A DNA stretch of 64,000 bases, taken from the NCBI RefSeq assembly GCF_049537155.1, contig NZ_JBMVQZ010000002.1, forward strand, positions 365,310-429,309. Direction: 5' to 3'. Positions 29,428 to 38,800 of this stretch are shown one piece after another. The notes below the pieces were generated by a model. It saw only the letters and a program-made list of their open reading frames with translations, was not told the origin of the DNA and did no database searches. The stretch comes from Limisphaera sp049537155 (GTDB lineage Bacteria; Verrucomicrobiota; Verrucomicrobiia; Limisphaerales; Limisphaeraceae). Both the position numbers and the translations under genes were made by a program. Numbering within the stretch: position 1 is the stretch's first letter; every line of letters starts with the position of its first letter.

Positions 29428-31737
29428 ATGATCCAGGCAACGAATCTCGGTTTTCCCCGCATCGGGCTCGCGCGTGAACTGAAGTGGGCCGTCGAGGGCT
29501 ACTGGGCCGGACGGGTCTCGGAAAACGAATTGCTGGAGACGGCGCGTCAGCTCCGCGCCCGGCACTGGCAATGGCAACAGGAGGCCGGGATCGACCAGAT
29601 TCCCTCGAACGACTTCTCGCTCTACGACCACGTGCTCGACACGATCGCGCTCGTGGGCGCCGTGCCCGAGCGCTTCGGCTGGCAAGGCGATACCGTCGAC
29701 CTGGCCACCTACTTTGCCATGGCCCGGGGCGTCCAGGAAAAAGAGCTGGAAGCACGGGGACTGGAAGGCACCGGCGTGCCGCCGCTGGAAATGACGAAGT
29801 GGTTCGACACGAACTATCACTACCTGGTGCCTGAATTCCACCCGGAGCAGACCTTCCGGCTCGCTTCCACGAAACCCATCGACGAGTATCTGGAAGCAAA
29901 GACGCTGGGCATCGAAACGCGGCCGGTGCTGCTGGGACCGGTTTCGTTCCTGCTGCTGGGTCGGGCGACGGTGGCCCACTTCGACCCGCTGACGCTGCTC
30001 GATCGCCTGCTGCCCGTCTATGCCGAGGTGCTGCACCGCCTGAAGGCGTCCGGCGCCCGCTACGTGCAGATGGACGAGCCCTGTCTGGTGCGCGACCTGT
30101 CGCCCGGCGCTCGCCAGGCCTACCAGCAGGCCTATGCGGCGCTGAGCCGGCCCGAACACCCGGCGCTCGTGCTGACCACCTACTTCGGCGGCCTCGAAGA
30201 GAACCTGCCGCTGGCGTGCTCGCTACCGGTGGCGGCCGTTCACCTCGATCTGATGCGCGCGCCCGAGCAACTCGAGCCGGCCCTGGCGCACCTGCCCGAG
30301 GATCGCATCCTCTCGCTGGGGCTGGTAGACGGCCGCAACGTCTGGCGCACCGATCTCGACGCGGCCGCTGCCATGCTGCGGCGGGCCGTCGAGGCGCTCG
30401 GCCACGAACGGGTCTGGATCGGTCCCTCCTGCTCGCTGCTGCACGTGCCGATCGACCTGGACGCTGAATCCGAACTCGACCCGGAAATCCGTCCCTGGCT
30501 GGCCTTCGCCCGCCAGAAGCTCGAGGAGCTGGTCACGCTCAAACGCCTGATCAACGAGGGCGAGGCGGCCGTACGCGATCGGCTCGAAGCCGCCCGCCGG
30601 GCGCGTCAGGAACGCCTGACCTCCCCGCGTCGGATCGATCCGGAAGTACGCCGGCGCCTGGCCGCGCTTTCGCCCGAGATGACCCGCCGGGGCCGTCCTT
30701 TTGCCGAGCGCTACGCGCTGCAGCGCGCACGGCTGAACCTGCCCCTACTGCCCACCTCCACGATCGGTTCGTTTCCGCAGACCGACGAGCTGCGCCGGAA
30801 GCGCGCGGCCTTCCGGCGGGGCGAGCTGTCCCGCGAGGCCTACGAGCAGTTTCTGGAAGCCACCATCGCCGAGACGATCGCCCGCCAGGAGGCCATCGGG
30901 CTGGACGTGCTCGTGCACGGCGAGCCCGAACGCTCCGACATGGTGGAGTACTTCGCCGAGCAGCTTCAGGGCTTTCTGGTCACGCGCAACGGCTGGGTGC
31001 AGAGCTACGGCACGCGCTGCGTGCGCCCACCCATCCTCTACGGTGACGTGGCGCGGCGCGGCCCCATGACCGTACGCTGGACCACCTTTGCGCAACGCTG
31101 CACCGCACGTCCGGTCAAAGGCATTCTGACCGGCCCCGTGACGATCCTGCAGTGGTCCTTCGTGCGCGACGATCAGCCCCGGGCCGACACCTGCCGCCAG
31201 ATCGCGCTGGCACTCCGCGACGAGGTGGCCGACCTCGAAGCCGCCGGCATTTTCGTCATCCAGATCGACGAACCGGCCCTGCGCGAAGGACTGCCGCTGC
31301 GTCGCCGCGAATGGCCTGCCTACCTCGAGTGGGCCGTCGAATGCTTCCGTCTTGCCTCCTGCGTCGTGCGCGACGAGACCCAGATCCACACGCACATGTG
31401 CTATGCCGACTTCGATGACATCCTGGAGGCCATCGCCGCGCTCGACGCCGACGTGATCTCCATCGAGGCGGCGCGCTCGCGCATGGCGTTGCTGGAGGCC
31501 TTCCGGCGCTTCCGCTACCCGAACGCCATCGGTCCCGGTGTGTACGACATCCACTCGCCGCGCGTGCCGTCGGTGGAAGAGCTCGAGGCGTTGCTGGAAC
31601 GGGCGCTGGAGGTGATCCCGGCCGAGCGGCTGTGGGTCAACCCCGATTGTGGCCTCAAGACGCGCCGCCGGGCCGAAGTCGAGCCCGCCCTGCGCCACAT
31701 GGTCGAAGCCGCCCGCCGCCTGCGCGCCGGGAGGTAA
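29428..31737 (+). CDS. metE: Cobalamin-independent methionine synthase
   Basis: The 769-residue protein has both MetE barrels. The N-terminal half starts NLGFPRIGLARELKWAVEGYW. The C-terminal half starts TSTIGSFPQTDELRRKRAAF and carries the zinc ligands: His and Cys in HTHMCYADFDDI (about nt 31390), Glu in ISIEAARS, and Cys in VNPDCGLKTRR. It methylates homocysteine using 5-methyltetrahydrofolate-glutamate without B12. The start at 29428 (MIQATNLGFPR) is 42 bp after nrdB. As the third gene behind the cobalamin riboswitch it fits the standard use of this switch (metE off when MetH can work). Composition matches nrdA and nrdB, not the genes on either side. Confidence 0.96.
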   Translation: MIQATNLGFPRIGLARELKWAVEGYWAGRVSENELLETARQLRARHWQWQQEAGIDQIPSNDFSLYDHVLDTIALVGAVPERFGWQGDTVDLATYFAMARGVQEKELEARGLEGTGVPPLEMTKWFDTNYHYLVPEFHPEQTFRLASTKPIDEYLEAKTLGIETRPVLLGPVSFLLLGRATVAHFDPLTLLDRLLPVYAEVLHRLKASGARYVQMDEPCLVRDLSPGARQAYQQAYAALSRPEHPALVLTTYFGGLEENLPLACSLPVAAVHLDLMRAPEQLEPALAHLPEDRILSLGLVDGRNVWRTDLDAAAAMLRRAVEALGHERVWIGPSCSLLHVPIDLDAESELDPEIRPWLAFARQKLEELVTLKRLINEGEAAVRDRLEAARRARQERLTSPRRIDPEVRRRLAALSPEMTRRGRPFAERYALQRARLNLPLLPTSTIGSFPQTDELRRKRAAFRRGELSREAYEQFLEATIAETIARQEAIGLDVLVHGEPERSDMVEYFAEQLQGFLVTRNGWVQSYGTRCVRPPILYGDVARRGPMTVRWTTFAQRCTARPVKGILTGPVTILQWSFVRDDQPRADTCRQIALALRDEVADLEAAGIFVIQIDEPALREGLPLRRREWPAYLEWAVECFRLASCVVRDETQIHTHMCYADFDDILEAIAALDADVISIEAARSRMALLEAFRRFRYPNAIGPGVYDIHSPRVPSVEELEALLERALEVIPAERLWVNPDCGLKTRRRAEVEPALRHMVEAARRLRAGR

Positions 31738-31793
31738 CGGCGGACTGAAGCGGTGGTGGATGATCGGCGGGGGAGGGGCCGGGCCGGCTGCGG

Positions 31794-32561
31794 TTAGTGT
31801 TCCAGCACCAGGCGTGTGCGGGACCCATTCTGCCGGTGGATCATTTCCAGTTCGGTGACCTCCCACCGGCCGTCAATCTTTCGGAACCGGCGGGGAAGGA
31901 ACTCCTTGAGCAAGCGTCCATGGGCGTCGAAGGCCTCGGCGTAGACGAGGCCCGCGGTGTCGCGATCGAACCAGGCACGCACCCGCAGATATCCACCGGG
32001 CGGGGTGTGGTCGGTCTCGCTTTCCACCACGTCGCAGAACTGGCCGCGCCGCATTTCGGACCGGATCAGCCGGTGGCGCGGCCACCAGAGAAACGCCATG
32101 GCCAGGTCGGCCGGGGAAAAGTCGGTTTCCGCCAACGGCTGCATGGACTCTTCGGCCGACAGGGGCCTGCCCGTGTCCGGGGCGGGATCGGATCCGGTCC
32201 ATGTGGCCAGTGACACGCAGGGTGGCCGTTCGCCGGAGTGGCGGATCCACAGGCGTGTGGATCGGTCCTGCGGGTCGGGTCCCATTTCGTAGAAGTTGCA
32301 CCAGCCGGTGGTCGTGGGGAACACGGCCATGAGCAGGGGGATCTCGAATGGTGCACGGGGCCGGGCGGGTCGCACCACCCAGCGCCCTCGATTCGTCACG
32401 GACGCCTCGGGCGTCAGGGAACGGATGCGGCGGATGAGGTCGAGTCCTGCCTCTTCGGCAGGACCGGTTTCTGCTGTGCCGCGTCCCGGTAGGAGCAGCA
32501 GGGCGAACCCGAGCAGAGCGGCGATCCGGGTCGGCAGGTGCCTGCGGGGCCAGGGTTTCAT
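31794..32561 (-). CDS. Exported LolA-like outer-membrane lipoprotein-sorting family protein
   Basis: The 255-residue protein starts MKPWPRRHLPTRIAALLGFA at 32561, a clear signal peptide. The mature part begins LDLIRRIRSLTPEASVTNRG and follows the LolA-like fold: RRGQFCDVVESETDHTPPGGYLRVRAWFDRDTAGLVYAEAFDAHG, then WEVTELEMIHRQNGSRTRLVLEH at the end. This family is frequent in Verrucomicrobia and is distantly related to LolA/LolB lipid carriers; its true role is not known. The start overlaps the lon stop by 4 bp (ATGA), so it is translated from the lon messenger. Confidence 0.83.
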   Translation of the reverse strand: MKPWPRRHLPTRIAALLGFALLLLPGRGTAETGPAEEAGLDLIRRIRSLTPEASVTNRGRWVVRPARPRAPFEIPLLMAVFPTTTGWCNFYEMGPDPQDRSTRLWIRHSGERPPCVSLATWTGSDPAPDTGRPLSAEESMQPLAETDFSPADLAMAFLWWPRHRLIRSEMRRGQFCDVVESETDHTPPGGYLRVRAWFDRDTAGLVYAEAFDAHGRLLKEFLPRRFRKIDGRWEVTELEMIHRQNGSRTRLVLEH

Positions 32562-34972
32562 GCTTTGCCGAAGACGAGGGGAAACACTTCCGTGATGTGG
32601 CGGACGAAGAGGGGTTTGAGGCGGCGGCGTACCTCGGCGGGGGCTTCGGCCCAGTCGCCCTGGTTGCCCTCGGGCAGGATCACGCGCCGCAGGCCGTGGC
32701 GGCAGGCTGCCAGGAGTTTCTCGCGTACGCCTCCGACGCGGAGCACCCGGCCGCGCAGGGTGATTTCGCCTGTCAACCCGAGGTCGGAGGGCACGGGCCG
32801 TTGTTCTTCGAGGGATGCGAGGGCCACGAGCACGGCGAGGCCGGCGCTGGGACCGTCCTTGGGCACGGCACCGGCCGGGATGTGGATGTGCAGGTCGTGT
32901 CGTTCCTCGGGTTCGATTTTGAGCCCGAGGGCTGCGGCCCGGCTGCGGAGGCAACTGAGCGCGGTGCGTGCGCTTTCTTTCATGACGTCGCCGAGCGAGC
33001 CGGTGAGCATGAGCCGGCCCCGGCCCGGCATGCGGGTGGCCTCGATGAACAGGACCTCGCCGCCCCAGGGTGTCCAGGCCAGTGCCAGGGCGATGCCGCA
33101 GTCGCGGATGCGTTCCGGCGATTCGGCCGGGAAGCGCGGCGGACCGAACCATTCGGGCAGGTCGGCCGGGCGGATGCGGAGGGGGCGACGCGCGTTTCGG
33201 GACCGCGCGGTTCCCAGTCTGCGGGTGGCTTTGCGGGCCAGGGCGGCCAGGTCGCGCTCGAGTTGGCGCACCCCGGCTTCGCGGGTGTATTCGCGGATCA
33301 TGCGGCGGAGGGTGGGGGTGGGCAGCACCACTTCGCGTCGCGACAATCCGTGTTCCTCCAGTTGCCGCGGCCAGAGATGGCGACGTGCGATGTGAAGTTT
33401 TTCGGACTCGGTGTATCCGGGCAGTTCGATGACCTCGAGCCGATCGCGGAGCGCGGGGTGCACGGGTTCCAGCCAGTTGGCTGTGCCGAGGAACAGGATG
33501 CGGGAGAGATCGAACGGCAGGTCGAGGTAGTGGTCCACGAAGGCGTGGTTTTGCGCCGGGTCCAGCACCTCCAGCAGGGCGGAGGCGGGGTCGCCCCGGA
33601 CGTCGTTGCCCACCTTGTCGAGTTCGTCCAAGACGATGACCGGATTACGGCTCTCGAGCCGGCGCAGGGTTTGGAGGATTCGACCGGGGAGGGCGCCCAC
33701 GTAGGTTCGACGGTGCCCGCGGATCTCGGCTTCATCGCGCAGGCCGCCCAGCGAGATGCGGGCGAACTTGCGGCCGAGGGCGCGCGCCAGGCTGCGGCCC
33801 AGCGAGGTCTTGCCCGTGCCGGGCGGCCCCACCAGACAGAGGATGGGTCCCTTGATTTCCCGTCGCCTCTGCAGGGCGGCCATGAACTCGAGCAGCCGCT
33901 CCTTGACCTTGTCCAGCCCGTAATGGTCCTCCTCCAGGATCCGGGCGGCGCGGTCCAGGTCCCATTGATCCTCGGTGGTTCGGTCCCAGGGGAGCGCAGT
34001 GATCCAGTCGAGGTAGTTCCGGACCACGGCGTATTCCGGGGACGCTGGTGGGAGCAGTTCCAGTCGCTCCAGCTCTCGTTCGGCGACTTCGCGCGCCTCG
34101 GGCGGAAGGGCGATCTCCTGCAGGCGCTGGCGCAGCGTGCGCAGCTCCGGGCTGCCGCCCTCGTCCTCGCCCAGCTCGCGGCGGATGATCCGCAATTGCT
34201 CGCGCAGGAAATAGTCGCGCTGGGTTTTGGTGATGGAGGTGGCCACTTCCGCCTGGATTTTGGAGCTGAGCGAGAGCACCTCGCGCTCCCGATGCAGCAG
34301 GGGCAGTAACTGTTGGAGCCGTTCCCGGACCGGCAGGGTTTCCAGGATCTTTTGCCGTTCGTCCAGTCGGAGGTTCAGGTGCACGGCCACCAGATCGGCA
34401 AAATGGCCGGGATCCTCGGCGTTGAGGGCGGCGATGCGGGCCGGTTCGGGAATGGCCGGGGACAGCTGCATGATGTCCTGGAACTCGGCCTGGGCGTTGC
34501 GCAGCAGGGCGAGGGTCTCGACCGATTCATCGCGTTCGTCCCGCAGCAGGGTGTAGCGGATCACCAGGTAGGGTGATTCGCGCACGGCCTGGTCCAGCCG
34601 GATCCGCCACAGCCCCTCCACCAGGATCCGGACGTTGCCGTCCGGGAACTTCAACATCTTGAGCAGCCGGACCGCGCAACCGACGGGGTGCAGGTCCGAC
34701 AGCCGCGGGTTCTCGACATCCGGCCGGTGCTGCAGCGCCACACCCAGGAGGCGATCCCCTGCCACCACGTCGTCAATGAGTTGGATGCTCGGACCGGACT
34801 CCACCAGCAGGGGGGTCACCATCCCGGGGAAGACCACGATGTCCGACAATCCCAGCACGGGCAGGCTCTCGGGCAGGGAACGCGACGAGATCCGCGCGGG
34901 CGCACCCGTTGCGCGGGCAACATCGTGGATGCTGACGTACTCGGTGTCGGTGGAATCCCTCGGGCTGGGCAT
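32558..34972 (-). CDS. lon: ATP-dependent protease Lon
   Basis: The 804-residue protein has the LonA layout. The N-domain is LPVLGLSDIVVFPGMVTPLL, the AAA+ domain has Walker A GPPGTGKT and the VIVLDELDKVG Walker B, and the protease domain has the catalytic Ser in VPKDGPSAGLAVL and Lys in GVREKLLAACRHGL. It degrades misfolded and regulatory proteins. The start ATG 34972 (MPSPRDSTDTEY) leaves about 35 residues before the N-domain. An upstream in-frame ATG (35086) would run through the Hsp20 gene, so it was rejected. It lies 37 bp after hsp20, making a heat-shock operon of hsp20, lon and the LolA-like gene. Confidence 0.95.
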   Translation of the reverse strand: MPSPRDSTDTEYVSIHDVARATGAPARISSRSLPESLPVLGLSDIVVFPGMVTPLLVESGPSIQLIDDVVAGDRLLGVALQHRPDVENPRLSDLHPVGCAVRLLKMLKFPDGNVRILVEGLWRIRLDQAVRESPYLVIRYTLLRDERDESVETLALLRNAQAEFQDIMQLSPAIPEPARIAALNAEDPGHFADLVAVHLNLRLDERQKILETLPVRERLQQLLPLLHREREVLSLSSKIQAEVATSITKTQRDYFLREQLRIIRRELGEDEGGSPELRTLRQRLQEIALPPEAREVAERELERLELLPPASPEYAVVRNYLDWITALPWDRTTEDQWDLDRAARILEEDHYGLDKVKERLLEFMAALQRRREIKGPILCLVGPPGTGKTSLGRSLARALGRKFARISLGGLRDEAEIRGHRRTYVGALPGRILQTLRRLESRNPVIVLDELDKVGNDVRGDPASALLEVLDPAQNHAFVDHYLDLPFDLSRILFLGTANWLEPVHPALRDRLEVIELPGYTESEKLHIARRHLWPRQLEEHGLSRREVVLPTPTLRRMIREYTREAGVRQLERDLAALARKATRRLGTARSRNARRPLRIRPADLPEWFGPPRFPAESPERIRDCGIALALAWTPWGGEVLFIEATRMPGRGRLMLTGSLGDVMKESARTALSCLRSRAAALGLKIEPEERHDLHIHIPAGAVPKDGPSAGLAVLVALASLEEQRPVPSDLGLTGEITLRGRVLRVGGVREKLLAACRHGLRRVILPEGNQGDWAEAPAEVRRRLKPLFVRHITEVFPLVFGKA

Positions 34973-35009
34973 CTGAAGGGAGGGGATGGCCCGGGAGCGA
35001 CGGGCCGGT

Positions 35010-35432
35010 TCATTCACCGTCCGGAGCCGGTCGGACGGCCAGGCGCTTTCTTGCAGGCGCGCTCTCCCGTGCCAGCGGGACGTCAATGCGGAGGAAGCCG
35101 TTCACGTAGGCGGCACGGGCGCGGCTCAAATCGTAGCTGTCGGGCAGCTCCAGCACGCGCTCAAACGGGCCGTAGCTGATTTCCATCACCAGAAAGTTGC
35201 AGCGGGCGGCGCGGCAACTGTCCGGACGATGTCCGCGGATACACAACCGGTTGCCCTCGACAAACAACTCCAGGTTCTCGCTCGACATGCCGGCCAGCTC
35301 CACCTTGATCACCAGGCCATCCTCGGTCGTGTAGATGTCGGTGTTGGGCTGCCAATGTGCCTGTTCGGAGGGGTCGCGCCGACTGATGGCGGGTCGGCCC
35401 AGCAGATGAGCGGAGGATCTCATTGTGGCCAT
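35010..35432 (-). CDS. Hsp20 family small heat-shock protein
   Basis: The 140-residue protein has an alpha-crystallin domain: NTDIYTTEDGLVIKVELAGMSSENLELFVEGNRLCIRG, PFERVLELPDSYDLSRARAAYVNGFLRIDVPLA. The ATG at 35432 follows AGGAG by eight bases, a good ribosome binding site, and is preferred to the alternative start 21 bp upstream. It is unusual in having Cys at CRAARC in the loop between the strands. It should hold unfolding proteins for refolding or for Lon, encoded next in the same operon. Confidence 0.92.
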   Translation of the reverse strand: MATMRSSAHLLGRPAISRRDPSEQAHWQPNTDIYTTEDGLVIKVELAGMSSENLELFVEGNRLCIRGHRPDSCRAARCNFLVMEISYGPFERVLELPDSYDLSRARAAYVNGFLRIDVPLARESAPARKRLAVRPAPDGE

Positions 35433-35483
35433 GGGAAAATCTCCTGGGTGCAAGGAATCAGCATGAGAAGAAGCGAAAATGTG

Positions 35484-35687
35484 TCACCGAAATCGGACGA
35501 CGATTTGAGGTCGTTCACCCTTTCGAGCGCGGCAGATGATTCTGCCGGCTTGGCCGGAGGAACCGCCGCTGCAACCGCACAGACCGGTGCCTCCGCCGGG
35601 TTGCCGCCGGCGTCGTACCAGTCGCCAGCCCAACCAGAGGGCCGTGCCGGCCACGATGACCAGGGAGGCTGCCTGTTGCCAATCCAC
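35484..35687 (-). CDS. Small Cys-rich single-helix membrane protein (FeoB-associated type?)
   Basis: The 67-residue product from a GTG start reads MDWQQAASLVIVAGTALWLGWRLVRRRR, one membrane helix followed by basic residues, then GGGTGLCGCSGGSSG, a Gly/Cys knot. This resembles the small 'FeoB-associated Cys-rich membrane' proteins, but no feoA/feoB is nearby. It is short and rests on the helix-Arg-Cys pattern only. It lies 51 bp upstream of hsp20. Confidence 0.55.
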   Translation of the reverse strand: MDWQQAASLVIVAGTALWLGWRLVRRRRQPGGGTGLCGCSGGSSGQAGRIICRARKGERPQIVVRFR

Positions 35688-35842
35688 AATGCCAACATAC
35701 CGCGGCGCGCCGGAGCCGCAACCGGCATTTTGTGCCGGCAGGCCCCTGGGGCCGCTGGTCGGGCGGCGGCAGCCGGGTTCGCAACGGCTCGGCGACGGCC
35801 GGTGCTTGCGGGCGTGGGACCGGGCCGGGGCGGCCGGGGCGG

Positions 35843-38800
35843 TCAGTCAGCGGGTTCCAGCCTCAGGAAGCGGAGGTTGACCGGACGCCAACCCTGGGTG
35901 ACCGGCCGGACTTCGAGGGTGAACCGGCCGGCGGGCAGCTCCAGCACACCGGCGTCGGTTTCGCGGAAGCGGGTGTAATCGCCTGTCTGGGGAATGGCCA
36001 CCTCCAGCCGGGCCGACCGGGCGCGAAGGACCAGCCGTGCTCCCTCTGCCTCGGCTGCGGTGGAGAGGCGGATGCGATACCGGCGGGGGCGATCCAGTTC
36101 GACGTCCCAACTGACCCACTCGTTCGGGTCGGTCCAGAATCCAATGCAGCGTTTGGTGCGGTCGGGTTCGTACCGTAGTTGGCTGCCGTGAAGGGTGGCT
36201 TCCATGGCGTCCAGCAGGAGACGGCCATCGGCTTCCGGATAGAAGGGCAGGGGTTCGACCTCGGGTCTGCCCGGGATCCGCGCGGCCACGACGGTGGCAA
36301 TGGGATCGGGTGCCACGGCCGGGACGCGAATGATCTGGGTTCCTTCGCCGGCTTCGATGGAGAGCCGCGCACGGCGGTCGGCCAGGAGCCAGGCCTTTTG
36401 GATGGGATTTTTCAGCCCCGGCACCACCAGTTGGCCGTTGGTGGGCCATTGGAAGACGTGGAGGTAGAGGATGGTATGGCGTCCGTCGGGCTTGACGGTG
36501 CAGCGTCCCCAGGGGAGGCGCCGGAAGGGACTGGCCCGGGTGCCGTAGATGGCCTCGCCGTTGATCTTCATCCATGCGCCGATTTCCTTCAGTCGTTGGA
36601 CGCTGGGCTCGGGGATGCGTCCGTCGGCCATCGGCCCCACGTTCAGCAGGTAGTTGCCGCCCTTGCTGGCGATGTCAATGAGGTTGCGGATGAGGGTCTC
36701 GGTGCTTTTCCAGTTGTGGTCCCAGCTCTTGTAGCCCCAGGTGTCGTTGATGGTCATGCAGACCTCGAAATCGCGACCGTCCGGGTATCCGGTAGCCGGG
36801 ATGTATTGTTCGGGCGTTTCGGTGTCGCCGCGGTAGCCGCCGCCGAGGCGGTTGTTGTGGATGATTCCGGGTTTGAGCCGCAGCAGGCGGATCAATTGAT
36901 CGGCACGCTCCCGGTTCATGTCCACGGGCGTGTCCCACCAGAGGACGGCGGGGAATTCGCCGTAGCGGGTGAGGATTTCGCGGACCTGGGGAACGGCGAC
37001 GTTGCGGATGTAATCGTCCATGTCTCGTTCCTGGGCGGGGTCCCATTTGCCGCCGCTGGCCGAGCCGCCGTTCACCCAGTCCTGCGCCTGCGAGTAGTAG
37101 AAGCCGAGTTTGATGCCGTGTTTGCGGCAGGCCGCCGCCAGCGGCAGGAGCAGGTCCCGCCCGTAGGGCGTGGCGTCCACCACGTCCCAATCGCTGGCCT
37201 GGGAATCGAACAGGGCGAAACCGTCGTGGTGTTTGCTGGTGATGATGATGTATTTCATGCCGGCTTCCTTGGCCAGGCGGACCCAGGCGTCCGGATCGTA
37301 GAAGACCGGGTTGAACGACCGGGCGAATTCCCGGTACTCGGCCACGGGGATTTTGGCCCGGTTCATGATCCACTCGCCCAGGCGGGGGATCCGCTGGCCT
37401 TTGTACACCCCGGCCGGCACGGCGTACACCCCCCAGTGGATGAACATGCCGAAACGCGCCTCCCGCCACCAACGCATCCGTGCATCGCGTTGTTCGGGGG
37501 TTTCGTCGGCATAGGGATCGGGTTTGATCACGCGCGGTTTGCCGCGGATCTCCAGCGCCACGACCGTGACGTCGGGATCGGGCAGCGTTTCGGGCAGTTC
37601 CACCACGACACCTGCCTCGGTGGCGCGGGCACGCAGCGGGGTGTCATCGGCGAGGAATCGCGCCCGGAGCGGGCTGTTGACCAGTCCCGGAAGGAGGAGG
37701 CGGCCGTCGGCGGGGCGCTCGAACACGTGCAGGTAGAGGATGGTGTTGCCGCTGCGCAACGGTTTCTGGGTGCAACGGCCGAAGGGCAGCGACTCGAACG
37801 GGCTGGCTTTCGTGCCGTAAATGGATTCGCTGTTGCGGCTCATCCAGCGGCCGATCTCCTGCAGGCGTTGGACGGCCGGTTCGGGAAACGTCCCCTCTGC
37901 CGTGGGACCGATGTTCAGCAGGTAGTTGCCCCCCTTGCTGGCGCAATCCACCAGGTTCCGGATCAGCACGCGGGTGCTCTTCCAGTTTTGGTCGTGTTTG
38001 TTGTAGCCCCAGTGATCGTTCATCGTCATGCAGGATTCCCAGTAGACACCGGGGCCGAACCCCGTGGCGGGGATTTCCTGTTCGGGCGTGCCGTAATCGC
38101 CCACGCCGCGCCCGCGGTCCATGCCCTGCATGCCTGCCCGCCCCTTGCCCACGCGGTTGTTGACGATGATGTCCGGCTGCAGGCTGCGGACGTGGTTGTA
38201 CAGGTCCACACCCCGTTCGTGGGTCCAGGGAGATTCCCATTCGCCGTCGAACCAGAGGATCCCGAGGGGGCCGTACCGCGTGATCAGTTCGCGAAGCTGT
38301 GCCTTCATGTACTGCACGTACCGGTCCATGTCGGGTGTGCCGCTTGCCCGGTCGTTCCACGGCCGGCGTGTCCCCCAGTCGGGGTGGTGCCAGTCCATGA
38401 TGGAATAGTAGAAGCAGAGGCGGATCCCCTCCTCGCGGCACGCTTCAGCCAGTTCCTTTAGCGGATCCCGGCCTGCCCGGCCGAACGGCGTGCGACCGAT
38501 GTCCCAGTCGGTCACCGCCGAGTCCCAGAGACAAAAACCGTCGTGATGCTTGCTGGTGATCACGATGTATTTCATGCCGGCGGCCTTGGCCAGCCGCACC
38601 CAGGTGCGGGCGTCGTACCGGACGGGGTTGAACTGATCGGCGAATTTTTCATACTGCGAAACCGGCATCCGGGTCTCTTCCAGGAACCATTCCCCGTAGT
38701 GTGTCTTGCCCTCCCATTCGCCCGCGGGGACGGCGTACACGCCCCAGTGGAGGAACAAGCCGAAGCGCGCTTCTTCGAACCAGGCCATGCGACGCGCCTT

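Noticed and set aside
28171..30159. Minus-strand ORF of 662 codons over nrdB and metE
   Set aside because: Both plus-strand genes are complete and conserved; this is a shadow.
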